Positions 53,112 to 59,743 of a DNA stretch of 64,000 bases are shown piece after piece. The stretch's first letter is position 1; every line of letters begins with the position of its first letter. The stretch lies in the NCBI RefSeq assembly GCF_000733725.1, contig NZ_JMQM01000001.1:1364001-1428000 (forward strand). The letters run 5' to 3'. Made by a program: the position numbers and the translations under genes. The notes beneath the pieces were generated by a model. That model searched no databases. It saw only the letters and a program-made list of their open reading frames with translations, and was not told the origin of the DNA. The stretch is from Nitratireductor basaltis. GTDB taxonomy: Bacteria; Pseudomonadota; Alphaproteobacteria; Rhizobiales; Rhizobiaceae.

Positions 53112-53537
53112 TCAACTCGATAGATCAGCGTTGCGCCCCAGGCCTGAAACCGGCCCCCGCAGGCAATCAATCTCCGACCGGTAGCGATCTGGATCGACTG
53201 CGCGCAGCTTCGCAGCCAGCACCGCGTTGCGCTGTTGCGCCATGAAGAGTTCGTGTTTCGCACGTTGAAGACTTCCTTCGTTGTGGCTCTCGACGGCCTC
53301 GCGAACCGTGTCCGCAATATCAGCCGGTATCCGCTTGATCTTCTTCCACCGCAGACGCTCGATGACCGTCTGCGACAGGCCAGTGAGGCGGGAAGCCCGC
53401 CAGTTCTGCTCTTTGGCCGTTCCGTTCCCGCCAAGCAGGCGGACGGCTGAGGCCATTTCCTCGGCAATCAACTCAGCACGCATGATTTCCGTCTCGCGCC
53501 GTGGAATTTCTCGGTCGCGCCTCTGGTTTTCTCTCAT
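53112..53537 (-). CDS. Phage early protein of unknown function
   Basis: A 141-residue, very basic and helical protein started at ATG 53537, which has GGGGG upstream. The middle (RLTGLSQTVIERLRWKKIKRIPADIADTVREAVE) could be a helix-turn-helix that binds DNA. No family recognised. Confidence 0.6.
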   Translation of the reverse strand: MRENQRRDREIPRRETEIMRAELIAEEMASAVRLLGGNGTAKEQNWRASRLTGLSQTVIERLRWKKIKRIPADIADTVREAVESHNEGSLQRAKHELFMAQQRNAVLAAKLRAVDPDRYRSEIDCLRGPVSGLGRNADLSS

Positions 53538-53733
53538 CGGGAATTCCCCCTTCGCTACGTTCAGAAGCGTTGGAGACGGGGATTTCCTTGCTCCACGAGG
53601 TCGCCCAGCCGGGCGGCGTGAAGTCCAAGACAGGATGAAAGGGATCGAGACATGCACAGTCAGAAGCGCCGGGAAGCAAATCAGAACGTGCAGCTTGATC
53701 TATTCGGTGATTGCGCAATGCGGGGTGGTTCAC
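53473..53733 (-). CDS. Possible small early gene (86 residues)
   Basis: GTG at 53733 overlaps the stop of the gene before it (GTGA), continuing the chain of coupled genes. The product is rich in Pro, Ser and Arg, without a clear fold, and its last part overlaps the next gene by 65 bases. Doubtful. Confidence 0.3.
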   Translation of the reverse strand: MNHPALRNHRIDQAARSDLLPGASDCACLDPFHPVLDFTPPGWATSWSKEIPVSNASERSEGGIPDERKPEARPRNSTARDGNHAC

Positions 53734-53900
53734 AGGCCACCTCCGCGCCGCGCGGCATCTTCAGGAGAAACAAGAAGGTCTCGGCACAGGCAGGATGGCG
53801 CCCGTTCTCGACGGGTCATCTGCCAATGTACAAGCCAGGCACCGGCAACGAAGCCAACGCACGATGACAGCAGGAGATACAGAGCAAGATGCCAAGCCAT
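53730..53900 (-). CDS. Small membrane protein of 56 residues
   Basis: ATG overlaps the TAA of the preceding regulator gene (TAATG) and GGGAGAG lies upstream. One N-terminal membrane helix (LALYLLLSSCVGFVAGAWLV) then a basic tail with Cys. Looks like a phage-encoded membrane micropeptide; function unknown. Confidence 0.5.
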   Translation of the reverse strand: MAWHLALYLLLSSCVGFVAGAWLVHWQMTRRERAPSCLCRDLLVSPEDAARRGGGL

Positions 53901-54343
53901 TACGCTCTCCCGTCATCCAGAACGGCATCGACAAGGTTCTCTGTCGCCACGGTCTGCAGGATCTGGCGTGCAAGCTGGAGAGACGTGATCTCGCGCTTGG
54001 CTGCCGCCTCTTCGAGCGCAAAGAATGCGCTTTCGCTGATCTTCAAGGTGACGTTCTGCGAGCGTGCGCGGCCCAGCTTGAGCCCATTGCGGGTCGCTGT
54101 GGCGCGAACATACTCCACAGACGTTCCAAGCGCCTTGGCCACGTCCTGCGCCGTCGCGCCTTCATGCGCTTGCAGATACGCAATGACCTGGTGCTTGTTC
54201 GTCTTCGCACCTGACCGGACCTTGTTCGTTCTGGTAGTGCGGGTTGAGGTGGCAGCAGGGACGCGAGACACAGGCGCCCCTGCTGCGCGGTCAGCCGTGG
54301 GGAGGAGTTCACGGCTATTGGTGTTCATGTCGTGGAGGGTCAT
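53900..54343 (-). CDS. Early DNA-binding-like regulator
   Basis: A 147-residue protein. Residues ~45-90 look like a winged or simple helix-turn-helix (HQVIAYLQAHEGATAQDVAKALGTSVEYVRATATRNG), and residues ~95-135 (NVTLKISESAFFALEEAAAKREITSLQLARQIL) like a ribbon-helix-helix dimer. ATG overlaps the preceding stop (ATGA). It could control phage early genes. Confidence 0.6.
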   Translation of the reverse strand: MTLHDMNTNSRELLPTADRAAGAPVSRVPAATSTRTTRTNKVRSGAKTNKHQVIAYLQAHEGATAQDVAKALGTSVEYVRATATRNGLKLGRARSQNVTLKISESAFFALEEAAAKREITSLQLARQILQTVATENLVDAVLDDGRA

Positions 54344-54426
54344 TTCAGCGCCCTCAGGAACTCAATGTAAGCCAGTACGAGGAACGCGATGACGATGGTG
54401 TCTGCGAGGTCCAAAGCGTTTTCCAT
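54340..54426 (-). CDS. Micro membrane protein of 28 residues
   Basis: A single membrane helix (TIVIAFLVLAYIEFL). Starts inside the stop of the previous tiny gene (TGATG) and ends in the start of the next (ATGA). Coupling at both ends is the evidence. Confidence 0.45.
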   Translation of the reverse strand: MENALDLADTIVIAFLVLAYIEFLRALK

Positions 54427-54524
54427 CACCCCCACCTCGCCTTGAGATAGAGATGGCCGAATACGCAGATCGCAGTCATGCCAGCGATGTCGATCCAGCC
54501 GATCATGTCTGTGCAGGAGGTCAT
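54426..54524 (-). CDS. Micro membrane protein of 32 residues
   Basis: ATG at 54524 overlaps the previous stop (ATGA); the stop overlaps the next start (TGATG). The product has one amphipathic/hydrophobic helix (MIGWIDIAGMTAICVFGHLY). Unknown function. Confidence 0.45.
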   Translation of the reverse strand: MTSCTDMIGWIDIAGMTAICVFGHLYLKARWG

Positions 54525-54772
54525 GCGGCTGCTCCTGCTTCCGGATGTTCCGGCCAAGGCTGCCAAGCAATCGGCGGGTGCTCTTTCGTGAACATCTCCC
54601 AGCGGCCTTCTTCCGGCAGCCAGCGGGAAACAGTGACCACGCCACAGCGACCGGCAGCGATGATCTTCTGATGCTGAAAATCGTCCACCAAGACCACCTC
54701 ACCCTTGCGCTTCACTTCGCGCTGGATCGGCTTGCCTTTCGGTGCGGCGCTGAGGTCGAAGTTCCAGCTCAT
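54521..54772 (-). CDS. Small early phage protein
   Basis: An 83-residue protein (MSWNFDLSAAPKGKPIQREVKRKG...) with several Trp and a beta-rich middle (EVVLVDDFQHQKIIAAGRCGVVTVSRW). Similar small proteins with this 'WNFDMSAAPKGR' start are common in alphaproteobacterial prophages. ATG overlaps the XRE stop. Confidence 0.6.
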   Translation of the reverse strand: MSWNFDLSAAPKGKPIQREVKRKGEVVLVDDFQHQKIIAAGRCGVVTVSRWLPEEGRWEMFTKEHPPIAWQPWPEHPEAGAAA

Positions 54773-54987
54773 GCCGCAGCCTCCGGGCTTTGGAAGAACC
54801 ATTCATCCTTCCAGTCCTTGCCAGCGGCCTTCACGGCTGCACGAATTTTGCCAAGCTGCTCGAGGTTCGGAGACGAGTCCCCGTTCTCCCAGCGGCTGAC
54901 GGTGGCCTGGTTCGTTTCTGCGATCACAGCCATGTGGGATTGGCTGACGCCCAGAAGCTCTTTTCGGATGAATTTGATCGTGCTCAT
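54769..54987 (-). CDS. Cro-like XRE transcriptional regulator
   Basis: A 72-residue helix-turn-helix protein (GVSQSHMAVIAETNQATVSRWENGDSSPN). It is the first gene of the minus-strand early operon and diverges from the CI-like repressor, the position of Cro. Its start codon lies only ~7 nt after the promoter -10 element, so the mRNA may be leaderless. Confidence 0.8.
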   Translation of the reverse strand: MSTIKFIRKELLGVSQSHMAVIAETNQATVSRWENGDSSPNLEQLGKIRAAVKAAGKDWKDEWFFQSPEAAA

Positions 54988-54994
54988 GCATCAA

Positions 54995-55023
54995 TGCTTA
55001 TGCGCAAGTGCATTTGCTGTCAA
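54995..55023 (-). promoter_or_regulatory. Early minus-strand promoter (Cro side)
   Basis: Minus strand: TTGACA, 17 nt, TAAGCA, close to consensus. The operator ATGCGCAAGTGCAT fills the spacer, so repressor binding would block RNA polymerase. Confidence 0.8.
55000..55013. promoter_or_regulatory. Repressor operator O1 (ATGCGCAAGTGCAT)
   Basis: Imperfect palindrome with half-sites ATGC/GCAT. The same 14 bp occur at 56509-56522 in the other early promoter region, and related sites at 55031 and 56532. Confidence 0.7.
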
Positions 55024-55030
55024 CAATTTT

Positions 55031-55044
55031 ATGCATGCGTGCAT
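55031..55044. promoter_or_regulatory. Repressor operator O2 (ATGCATGCGTGCAT)
   Basis: Second copy of the palindromic operator, 31 bp from the first, in the intergenic region between the two divergent regulators. A further half-site ATGCAT at 55050-55055 overlaps the repressor start. Confidence 0.65.
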
Positions 55045-55053
55045 TTTACATGC

Positions 55054-55740
55054 ATGGCGACGCTGGATAACGGCAATAGCATGAACTACTTAGCGATCTT
55101 GAAGGCCCTGCTCGAAGAGGCAGGCGGCAAGCAGGCCCGACTGGCAGAGATGCTAGGCGTGAACCAATCTTCCGTCTCTCGTTGGCTGAAGGGTGGCACC
55201 ATCGACGTGGTGAGCCGCGACAAGATCACTGAACTCGCGCAACAACTCGACATCATCAACTTTACTGACGCGCCGGTGTCGGTCGACAAAAACTCGATCC
55301 CCGAGATCGATGTTACCGGCGGGCTGGGTGGCGGCGGTCTGGTCGCATTGGAGTCGACAGCCCGAAATGGAATCACCTTCGCCAAGGAGGTGGTGCGCGA
55401 TCACTGGCGCATACCCGACTGGGCTCTTTCGCGAATGGGTGTGAAAGCTTCGAGCATCGCAGCGTTTCCGGTCCAGGGCGACAGCATGGAACCGACGCTC
55501 GATGATGGCGATATCGTCTTCATCGACACTCGACACCGCGTGCCTTCGCCACCGGGCGTTTATGCTCTGGCCGATGAATTTGGGGGCGTGGTGGTGAAAC
55601 GGCTCGACGTTGTGTCCAAGCCCTCTGATGACGTTGTGGTGGTGAAGGTATCATCCGACAATCCCCGCCATCCTGAGCGCGAGCTGACGCTTGATGAAAT
55701 CACCATCATCGGGCGCTTCATTGGACGCTTCACGACCTGA
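55054..55740 (+). CDS. CI-like repressor (HTH + S24 peptidase domain)
   Basis: About 228 residues from ATG 55054, or 219 from ATG 55081; neither has a good ribosome binding site. The N-terminal helix-turn-helix is ARLAEMLGVNQSSVSRWLKGG. The C-terminal S24 LexA-like domain has the nucleophile Ser in PVQGDSMEPTLDDGD and the Lys in GGVVVKRLD. RecA-stimulated self-cleavage could trigger induction, although a classic Ala-Gly cleavage site is not obvious (the linker is TGGLGGGG). It maintains lysogeny. Confidence 0.85.
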   Translation: MATLDNGNSMNYLAILKALLEEAGGKQARLAEMLGVNQSSVSRWLKGGTIDVVSRDKITELAQQLDIINFTDAPVSVDKNSIPEIDVTGGLGGGGLVALESTARNGITFAKEVVRDHWRIPDWALSRMGVKASSIAAFPVQGDSMEPTLDDGDIVFIDTRHRVPSPPGVYALADEFGGVVVKRLDVVSKPSDDVVVVKVSSDNPRHPERELTLDEITIIGRFIGRFTT

Positions 55741-55751
55741 CCGGAGAAACC

Positions 55752-56042
55752 ATGCGAGCCGCAATCGCTGCACTTCTGCTTATCACAGCCTCGTCACCAG
55801 CCTTGGCTGACGGTTGTCGCGCGGCAGCCCATCGCGTTTTTCCGGTGCTGGTTGAGGAAGCCAAAGGCACCCGTCACGAAGCACAAATCGCCGCATCTAT
55901 CGCTGAGAATGGCGAAGGCGCAACGATCGCCGGGATCGCGGCAACGCTGACCGATGAGCAATGCGGGTTTCTGCTGACAGCGGATGACAGCACCATTCGC
56001 GCGATTGCGATTTCAATGCTGCCCGAGCGAAATGGCGAATGA
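55752..56042 (+). CDS. Exported small protein co-expressed with the repressor
   Basis: A 96-residue protein with a signal peptide (MRAAIAALLLITASSPALA, cleavage after ALA) and two Cys in the mature part (DGCRAAA; EQCGFLL), so it is probably periplasmic with a disulfide. GGAGAAACC precedes the ATG, 12 nt after the repressor stop. Genes linked to CI are expressed in the lysogen; periplasmic ones are sometimes superinfection exclusion or immunity factors. That role is inference. Confidence 0.65.
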   Translation: MRAAIAALLLITASSPALADGCRAAAHRVFPVLVEEAKGTRHEAQIAASIAENGEGATIAGIAATLTDEQCGFLLTADDSTIRAIAISMLPERNGE

Positions 56043-56436
56043 AGCTCAATCATCAACAGTTCTGATAGGTTGAGTATTATCTTCAACCTCTCAAGATCTG
56101 AAACATCTCAAGCTATCTTCTACCTGTTGACCAAGTCCTTGAACCCGAGAGGAGGGAGTGAGCAGGTAAAGACCCCCCTACCCCCAGAGAACCAAAGTTC
56201 CCCAGAGGTAGGGAGGCCGCATACCATGACTTGAACCGTCGTATCGGTCGTTCGCCTGGCAGGACGCCTTTCAGCTATCCGTCCTCTGTTTCCGGTGGCA
56301 CCGTAGGACTTTCGACCCCCGCGCCTGCTGCTTGTTCCGGCCGGGAATTGCACCCGGTCACAGCCACAGAGCCAGACGTTGCTTTTCCGCGTGTACGCGG
56401 GTAAATTCACAACCGTTGAATGCCTGACATCTGCAA
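56043..56436 (+). ncRNA. Noncoding structured region, possible plus-strand ncRNA
   Basis: No convincing gene in this gap, which runs on to 56621. Hairpins: AGGTTGA/TCAACCT at 56067-56089, CCCTACC/GGTAGGG at 56176-56213, CCGGG/CCCGG with a 7-nt loop at 56341-56357, and CCGCG/CGCGG at 56387-56400. A terminator follows directly. The series suggests a folded RNA made from the plus strand. No known family recognised; start unknown. Confidence 0.35.
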
Positions 56437-56469
56437 CCCCGGTTGGCCCGCAAAGCCGCCGGGGTTTTT
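56435..56469 (+). terminator. Terminator after the repressor/ncRNA region
   Basis: CCCCGG and CCGGGG form the stem, with an inner GGC/GCC pair, and TTTTT follows. It insulates the recombination operon promoter downstream. Confidence 0.85.
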
Positions 56470-56508
56470 GCGTTTCCGCATGCAGGCAACATATGCGCGA
56501 ATATTTTT

Positions 56509-56522
56509 ATGCGCAAGTGCAT
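56509..56522. promoter_or_regulatory. Repressor operator O3 (ATGCGCAAGTGCAT)
   Basis: Identical in all 14 bp to the operator at 55000-55013. It lies just before and touches the -35 element of the plus-strand early promoter. Confidence 0.7.
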
Positions 56523-56550
56523 TGACTATCTATGCATTTGTGCATAATCT
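56522..56550 (+). promoter_or_regulatory. Early plus-strand promoter of the recombination/integration operon
   Basis: TTGACT, 17 nt, TAATCT. The operator-like ATGCATTTGTGCAT (56532-56545) occupies the spacer, the same layout as on the Cro side. Confidence 0.8.
56532..56545. promoter_or_regulatory. Repressor operator O4 (ATGCATTTGTGCAT)
   Basis: Fourth copy of the operator, inside the promoter spacer, 23 bp from O3. Confidence 0.65.
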
Positions 56551-56621
56551 TCCTCTCAACAACCACCCGCCCCACGAAGAAGCGACACCGCCGATCTGGG
56601 GCTGATTGAGAGGGATGAGAG

Positions 56622-57026
56622 ATGGAACTCCAAGAGGTGATCGAGAAGATCGAGGCCAGCAGTGGCAGGGAGCGCAACCGCGAGGTTGATGAATTCCTGC
56701 AAGGTCTTTGGGATCGGGCTGGCGACGAGATCGATGATGAAAGCTTCATGGTCGAGATCGGCAACGTTACTTACCAGAAGCCCGCGCCGTTCACCGACGA
56801 TCTGCACTGCGCAATGGCACTGGCGGTTCGCCTTCTTGATGATGGGCCGATCGATATTGAGGTCGCGCACCGGACCATCGGATGCGAGCGCATTGGCCGT
56901 GCGGATATTTGCGGACCGAAGGATGACGTGAGATGCAACGGCGCGACGCCGACGCTCGCGCTTCTGCTCGCCGTCCTCTGTGCCCACCAGATGCGCACGC
57001 AGCGCCCCGTCAAGGTGAGGGCCTGA
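56622..57026 (+). CDS. Phage early protein of unknown function
   Basis: A 134-residue protein, first gene of the plus-strand early operon, with GAGAGGGATGAGAG before the ATG. Mostly acidic (GLWDRAGDEIDDESFMVEIG) with a hydrophobic helix near residues 110-122. No family recognised. Confidence 0.6.
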   Translation: MELQEVIEKIEASSGRERNREVDEFLQGLWDRAGDEIDDESFMVEIGNVTYQKPAPFTDDLHCAMALAVRLLDDGPIDIEVAHRTIGCERIGRADICGPKDDVRCNGATPTLALLLAVLCAHQMRTQRPVKVRA

Positions 57027-57028
57027 CC

Positions 57029-57250
57029 ATGCCAGCCACATCGACCTACCAAGCCGCAGGAGCCGCGCTGTCCAAGGCGCTGAATGGCCCGTCGCTTGCC
57101 GAACTGGAAGCATCGCTTCATCACGCCGAAAGAGAGCTCTTCTGCGCTGATTACATCGACAACACCGAGCGGGCTTTTCGGGAAAAGGCTCATTGGCGCA
57201 AGCGCGTTGCCGATCTCAAGGCGCAGATCGCAGAGCGGAGGGCGTCATGA
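57029..57250 (+). CDS. Small helical phage protein
   Basis: A 73-residue helical protein (LAELEASLHHAERELFCADYIDNTERAFREK...) starting two bases after the previous stop and overlapping the next start (ATGA). An upstream in-frame extension to 56933 overlaps the previous gene and is rejected. Confidence 0.6.
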   Translation: MPATSTYQAAGAALSKALNGPSLAELEASLHHAERELFCADYIDNTERAFREKAHWRKRVADLKAQIAERRAS

Positions 57251-57849
57251 GCGACCTGTCTCAGAGAAACACCTGGACCGGCACCAGCCCCGAGGGACTT
57301 GCCTTCGAGATCGCCCATTGGGGCGTTGGTAATATGTGCGACGGGAAAGGGATGTGGAACTATTACGTGATCATCCATGAAGACCAGTTGCGGCCCGAAG
57401 ATTGGGAAAAGGTATGGCTGCCTGTCGCCAATCACTGGCATCGATCCAATGGGCACGACGAGCCTTCTTACGACACATGGGGCAGCGTCCTTGAGGGAGG
57501 CGATTTCCACGGCGGGATCACGTTCTATGAGAAGTATGCTCAGGTTGACGGAACGCGCAGGTGGATCAGGGTTGGATGCGACTATGGGCACCTTTGGGAC
57601 AGCGAGATTGGATACTCCTATTCGCTTGATCGCGTGAAGGCTGACGCTCTTCGCACATGCCGCGAGCTGGCTGATCTTCTGAACCCTTTGGTTCGCTGCG
57701 GCTATACCGGCCAGTTCTTCGATCCTCGCTTCGATGTCGGCGCTGATGTTCCTGGCTGGAAAGGGAAATTCCTATCGCCAGCAGGCCTTGGATCAAGATC
57801 GATGTGGTCCCGCAAGAATGCAGTGCGCAAATTGAGGGAGGCCGCGTAA
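57247..57849 (+). CDS. Phage protein of unknown function
   Basis: A 200-residue protein started at ATG 57247, in the previous stop. Rich in Trp, Tyr, Gly and His (GGDFHGGITFYEKYAQVDGTRRWIRVGCDYGHLWD), which suggests a compact beta fold. Homologues occur in alphaproteobacterial prophages without known role. Confidence 0.6.
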   Translation: MSDLSQRNTWTGTSPEGLAFEIAHWGVGNMCDGKGMWNYYVIIHEDQLRPEDWEKVWLPVANHWHRSNGHDEPSYDTWGSVLEGGDFHGGITFYEKYAQVDGTRRWIRVGCDYGHLWDSEIGYSYSLDRVKADALRTCRELADLLNPLVRCGYTGQFFDPRFDVGADVPGWKGKFLSPAGLGSRSMWSRKNAVRKLREAA

Positions 57850-58089
57850 ATGAACCACCCCAGCCCGACCTACGCCCGTCACGAGGAAGCCAAGCACATG
57901 CGCTGGGCGATGATCTGCGCTGATGCCGGTGAAACAGATGCAGCCGAGGAAGAGCGCAAGAGCGCCGACACCTTCGCCCGTGTGGCTGAGATCGTGGAGC
58001 GCGCCTTGGCAGAGACGCCGACCGCTGCAGCGCTGATGGCCTCCCTCGCGTTCGCAATCCCATTCTGCGCGCTCGTCTTTGGGGCCTGA
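57850..58089 (+). CDS. Small phage protein with C-terminal hydrophobic helix
   Basis: A 79-residue protein. A charged helical part (EEERKSADTFARVAEIVERAL) is followed by a hydrophobic end (ALMASLAFAIPFCALVFGA) that could be a tail anchor. It starts directly after the preceding stop codon. Confidence 0.55.
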   Translation: MNHPSPTYARHEEAKHMRWAMICADAGETDAAEEERKSADTFARVAEIVERALAETPTAAALMASLAFAIPFCALVFGA

Positions 58090-58120
58090 GCGCGGATCAA
58101 CGACACGAGAGGACATGGAT

Positions 58121-58525
58121 ATGAGCCAGTTCAAGACCATCGGCGAGTGGATGAAGTTGGGCGTGGAACCAATCGGCTTCCTCAATGAGGACGGTGATGT
58201 TGTCGAAGCAATCGGCCTCAACCCCAAAGGCTTGTCCATCAAGGTCGCCCCACCAGCACAGAGGCGGTTGAGCGATGAAGGGTTGTTGAAGGCGCTGATC
58301 GAGTGCGTAAGCGCATCCCGAATGGCTGCGATAGGTCATGACGAGTTCCGCAGTCTGGTCAAAGAGGCTGACGAGACCCGCACCCAAATCCTCCAGCGCA
58401 TGAAGGGACCGACGCGGGGGGAGGTAAGGAAAGCACTTGGTTACGTACTGGGATATCGCGATGGCACGAAAAGCCGAGAGCGCGAGATCGCCAACTTCCT
58501 CTCCATGTTCCCGGAGGGCGAGTGA
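58121..58525 (+). CDS. Phage protein of unknown function
   Basis: A 134-residue protein. ATG 58121 is favoured by AGAGGA at good spacing; ATG 58115 is too close to it. N-terminal SQFKTIGEWMKLGVEPIGFLNEDGDVVEAIG, then helical. No family recognised. Confidence 0.58.
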   Translation: MSQFKTIGEWMKLGVEPIGFLNEDGDVVEAIGLNPKGLSIKVAPPAQRRLSDEGLLKALIECVSASRMAAIGHDEFRSLVKEADETRTQILQRMKGPTRGEVRKALGYVLGYRDGTKSREREIANFLSMFPEGE

Positions 58526-58701
58526 TGCTTGCGTATGCCTTCATGCTGAACTTGGTCAGTCACGTTGACAGCAGGCTGGAAAGCACCCGCGTCTTCTGGC
58601 GCCAGAAATACTTCAACGCAACGGATGAAGAAGCTCGCGACCCAAGGCCATGGGCCGAGGTTTTTGCAGAGCGCCCATCTAACGAGGAACTCCAGCCATG
58701 A
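58525..58701 (+). CDS. Small phage protein of 58 residues
   Basis: ATG overlaps the stop before it (TGATG) and the stop overlaps the exonuclease start (ATGA). Product MLAYAFMLNLVSHVDSRLES... is helical and charged. Support comes from coupling on both sides. Confidence 0.55.
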   Translation: MLAYAFMLNLVSHVDSRLESTRVFWRQKYFNATDEEARDPRPWAEVFAERPSNEELQP

Positions 58702-59741
58702 CCGACCTCGACTTTGACCGCATGGACTCCATTGGCGACCTGGCGAACAGGATTGTCGGCGGCTTGGCAAAAGAGCGCGCATGGGATGGGGAGACCATCT
58801 ACAGCGATGGCGTGTTTTCCGGCGTCAGCCTCGATGACTATCACGGCAAGCCTGATCTGCTTGATGGTCCATCTGTCTCCAAATCAGCCCTGAAATGGCT
58901 TCTGCCGGCTCATGGCGGCTCACCGAAAGCGTTCTGGGGCCGGTGGAAGTGGAACCCCGACCACATTGAACCAGAAGGCTCCAAGGCGCTGGATTTCGGC
59001 AAGGCGGCTCATGCGCTCCTGCTTGGCGATGAAGTATTTTCGGAGAAATTCGCGGTGCGGCCCGACTATCGCCCAGACGATGGTGCGCTGCCAACGGACC
59101 AGCGCCGGAAGTGGAACGCCAATGCCAACGACTGCAAGGCTTGGCTGGAAGATCACAAGCATCTGACCATCATCTCGGAAGAGCAGATCGAGCGCATCAA
59201 GCGGATCGCTGACGATGCTTCCAAGCATCCGCTGGTGCAGATGGGCGCGCTGAATGGCCGTGTGGAACGGTCGATGTTCGCCAAAGACCCTGAAACCGGC
59301 ATCTGGTTGAAGGCGCGTCCTGACGTAATCCCCGCGGCTGATGGTGTCTTCTCGGACCTGAAAACCGTCGCCAAGCTGGATGAAGACTTCCTCGAGCGGC
59401 AACTGTTCGATGCTGGCTATTACCTGCAGGCCGCGATGACACGCATGGTTTGCCGTGCGCTTGGACTGCCCTTCGAGACATTCGTGCTGTTCTACGTCCT
59501 GAATGATGACGTGCCAGACACCGCGCATGTCGAGATTTCAGTTCATGACATCGACCGTGGCGAGCGTGCGGTTCGGTGGTGCCTGAAGACCATCCGGCAG
59601 TGCCTTGATGATGGCGAATGGCCAGGAGCGCGACCGTTCGCGAATGGCGAGCGTCAGATCCAGCTCAAGCCATGGGCGAAGACGCGCCTCGATGAATTTC
59701 TCGATCACGAAGAACAGACCGCCCAGCAGGAGGCCGCTTGA
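58698..59741 (+). CDS. RecE-like 5'-3' exonuclease (PD-(D/E)XK)
   Basis: A 347-residue nuclease of the exodeoxyribonuclease VIII / DUF3799 PDDEXK group. Motifs: LDFGKAAHALLLG (~98-110, helix with conserved His), ARPDVIP (PD at 208-209) and FSDLKT (D220, K222), then QAAMT (~245). With RecT just downstream it forms a RecET-type pair that resects double-strand ends for annealing recombination. Confidence 0.9.
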   Translation: MTDLDFDRMDSIGDLANRIVGGLAKERAWDGETIYSDGVFSGVSLDDYHGKPDLLDGPSVSKSALKWLLPAHGGSPKAFWGRWKWNPDHIEPEGSKALDFGKAAHALLLGDEVFSEKFAVRPDYRPDDGALPTDQRRKWNANANDCKAWLEDHKHLTIISEEQIERIKRIADDASKHPLVQMGALNGRVERSMFAKDPETGIWLKARPDVIPAADGVFSDLKTVAKLDEDFLERQLFDAGYYLQAAMTRMVCRALGLPFETFVLFYVLNDDVPDTAHVEISVHDIDRGERAVRWCLKTIRQCLDDGEWPGARPFANGERQIQLKPWAKTRLDEFLDHEEQTAQQEAA

Positions 59742-59743
59742 CC

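Noticed and set aside
56341-56357. CCGGG-loop-CCCGG stem resembling a tRNA T arm
   Set aside because: No matching acceptor stem, D arm or anticodon arm could be placed on either strand.
56120-56410. A 96-codon minus-strand open frame in the repressor-distal gap
   Set aside because: Composition is unlike neighbouring genes, there is no ribosome binding site, and hairpins in the same stretch suggest noncoding function.
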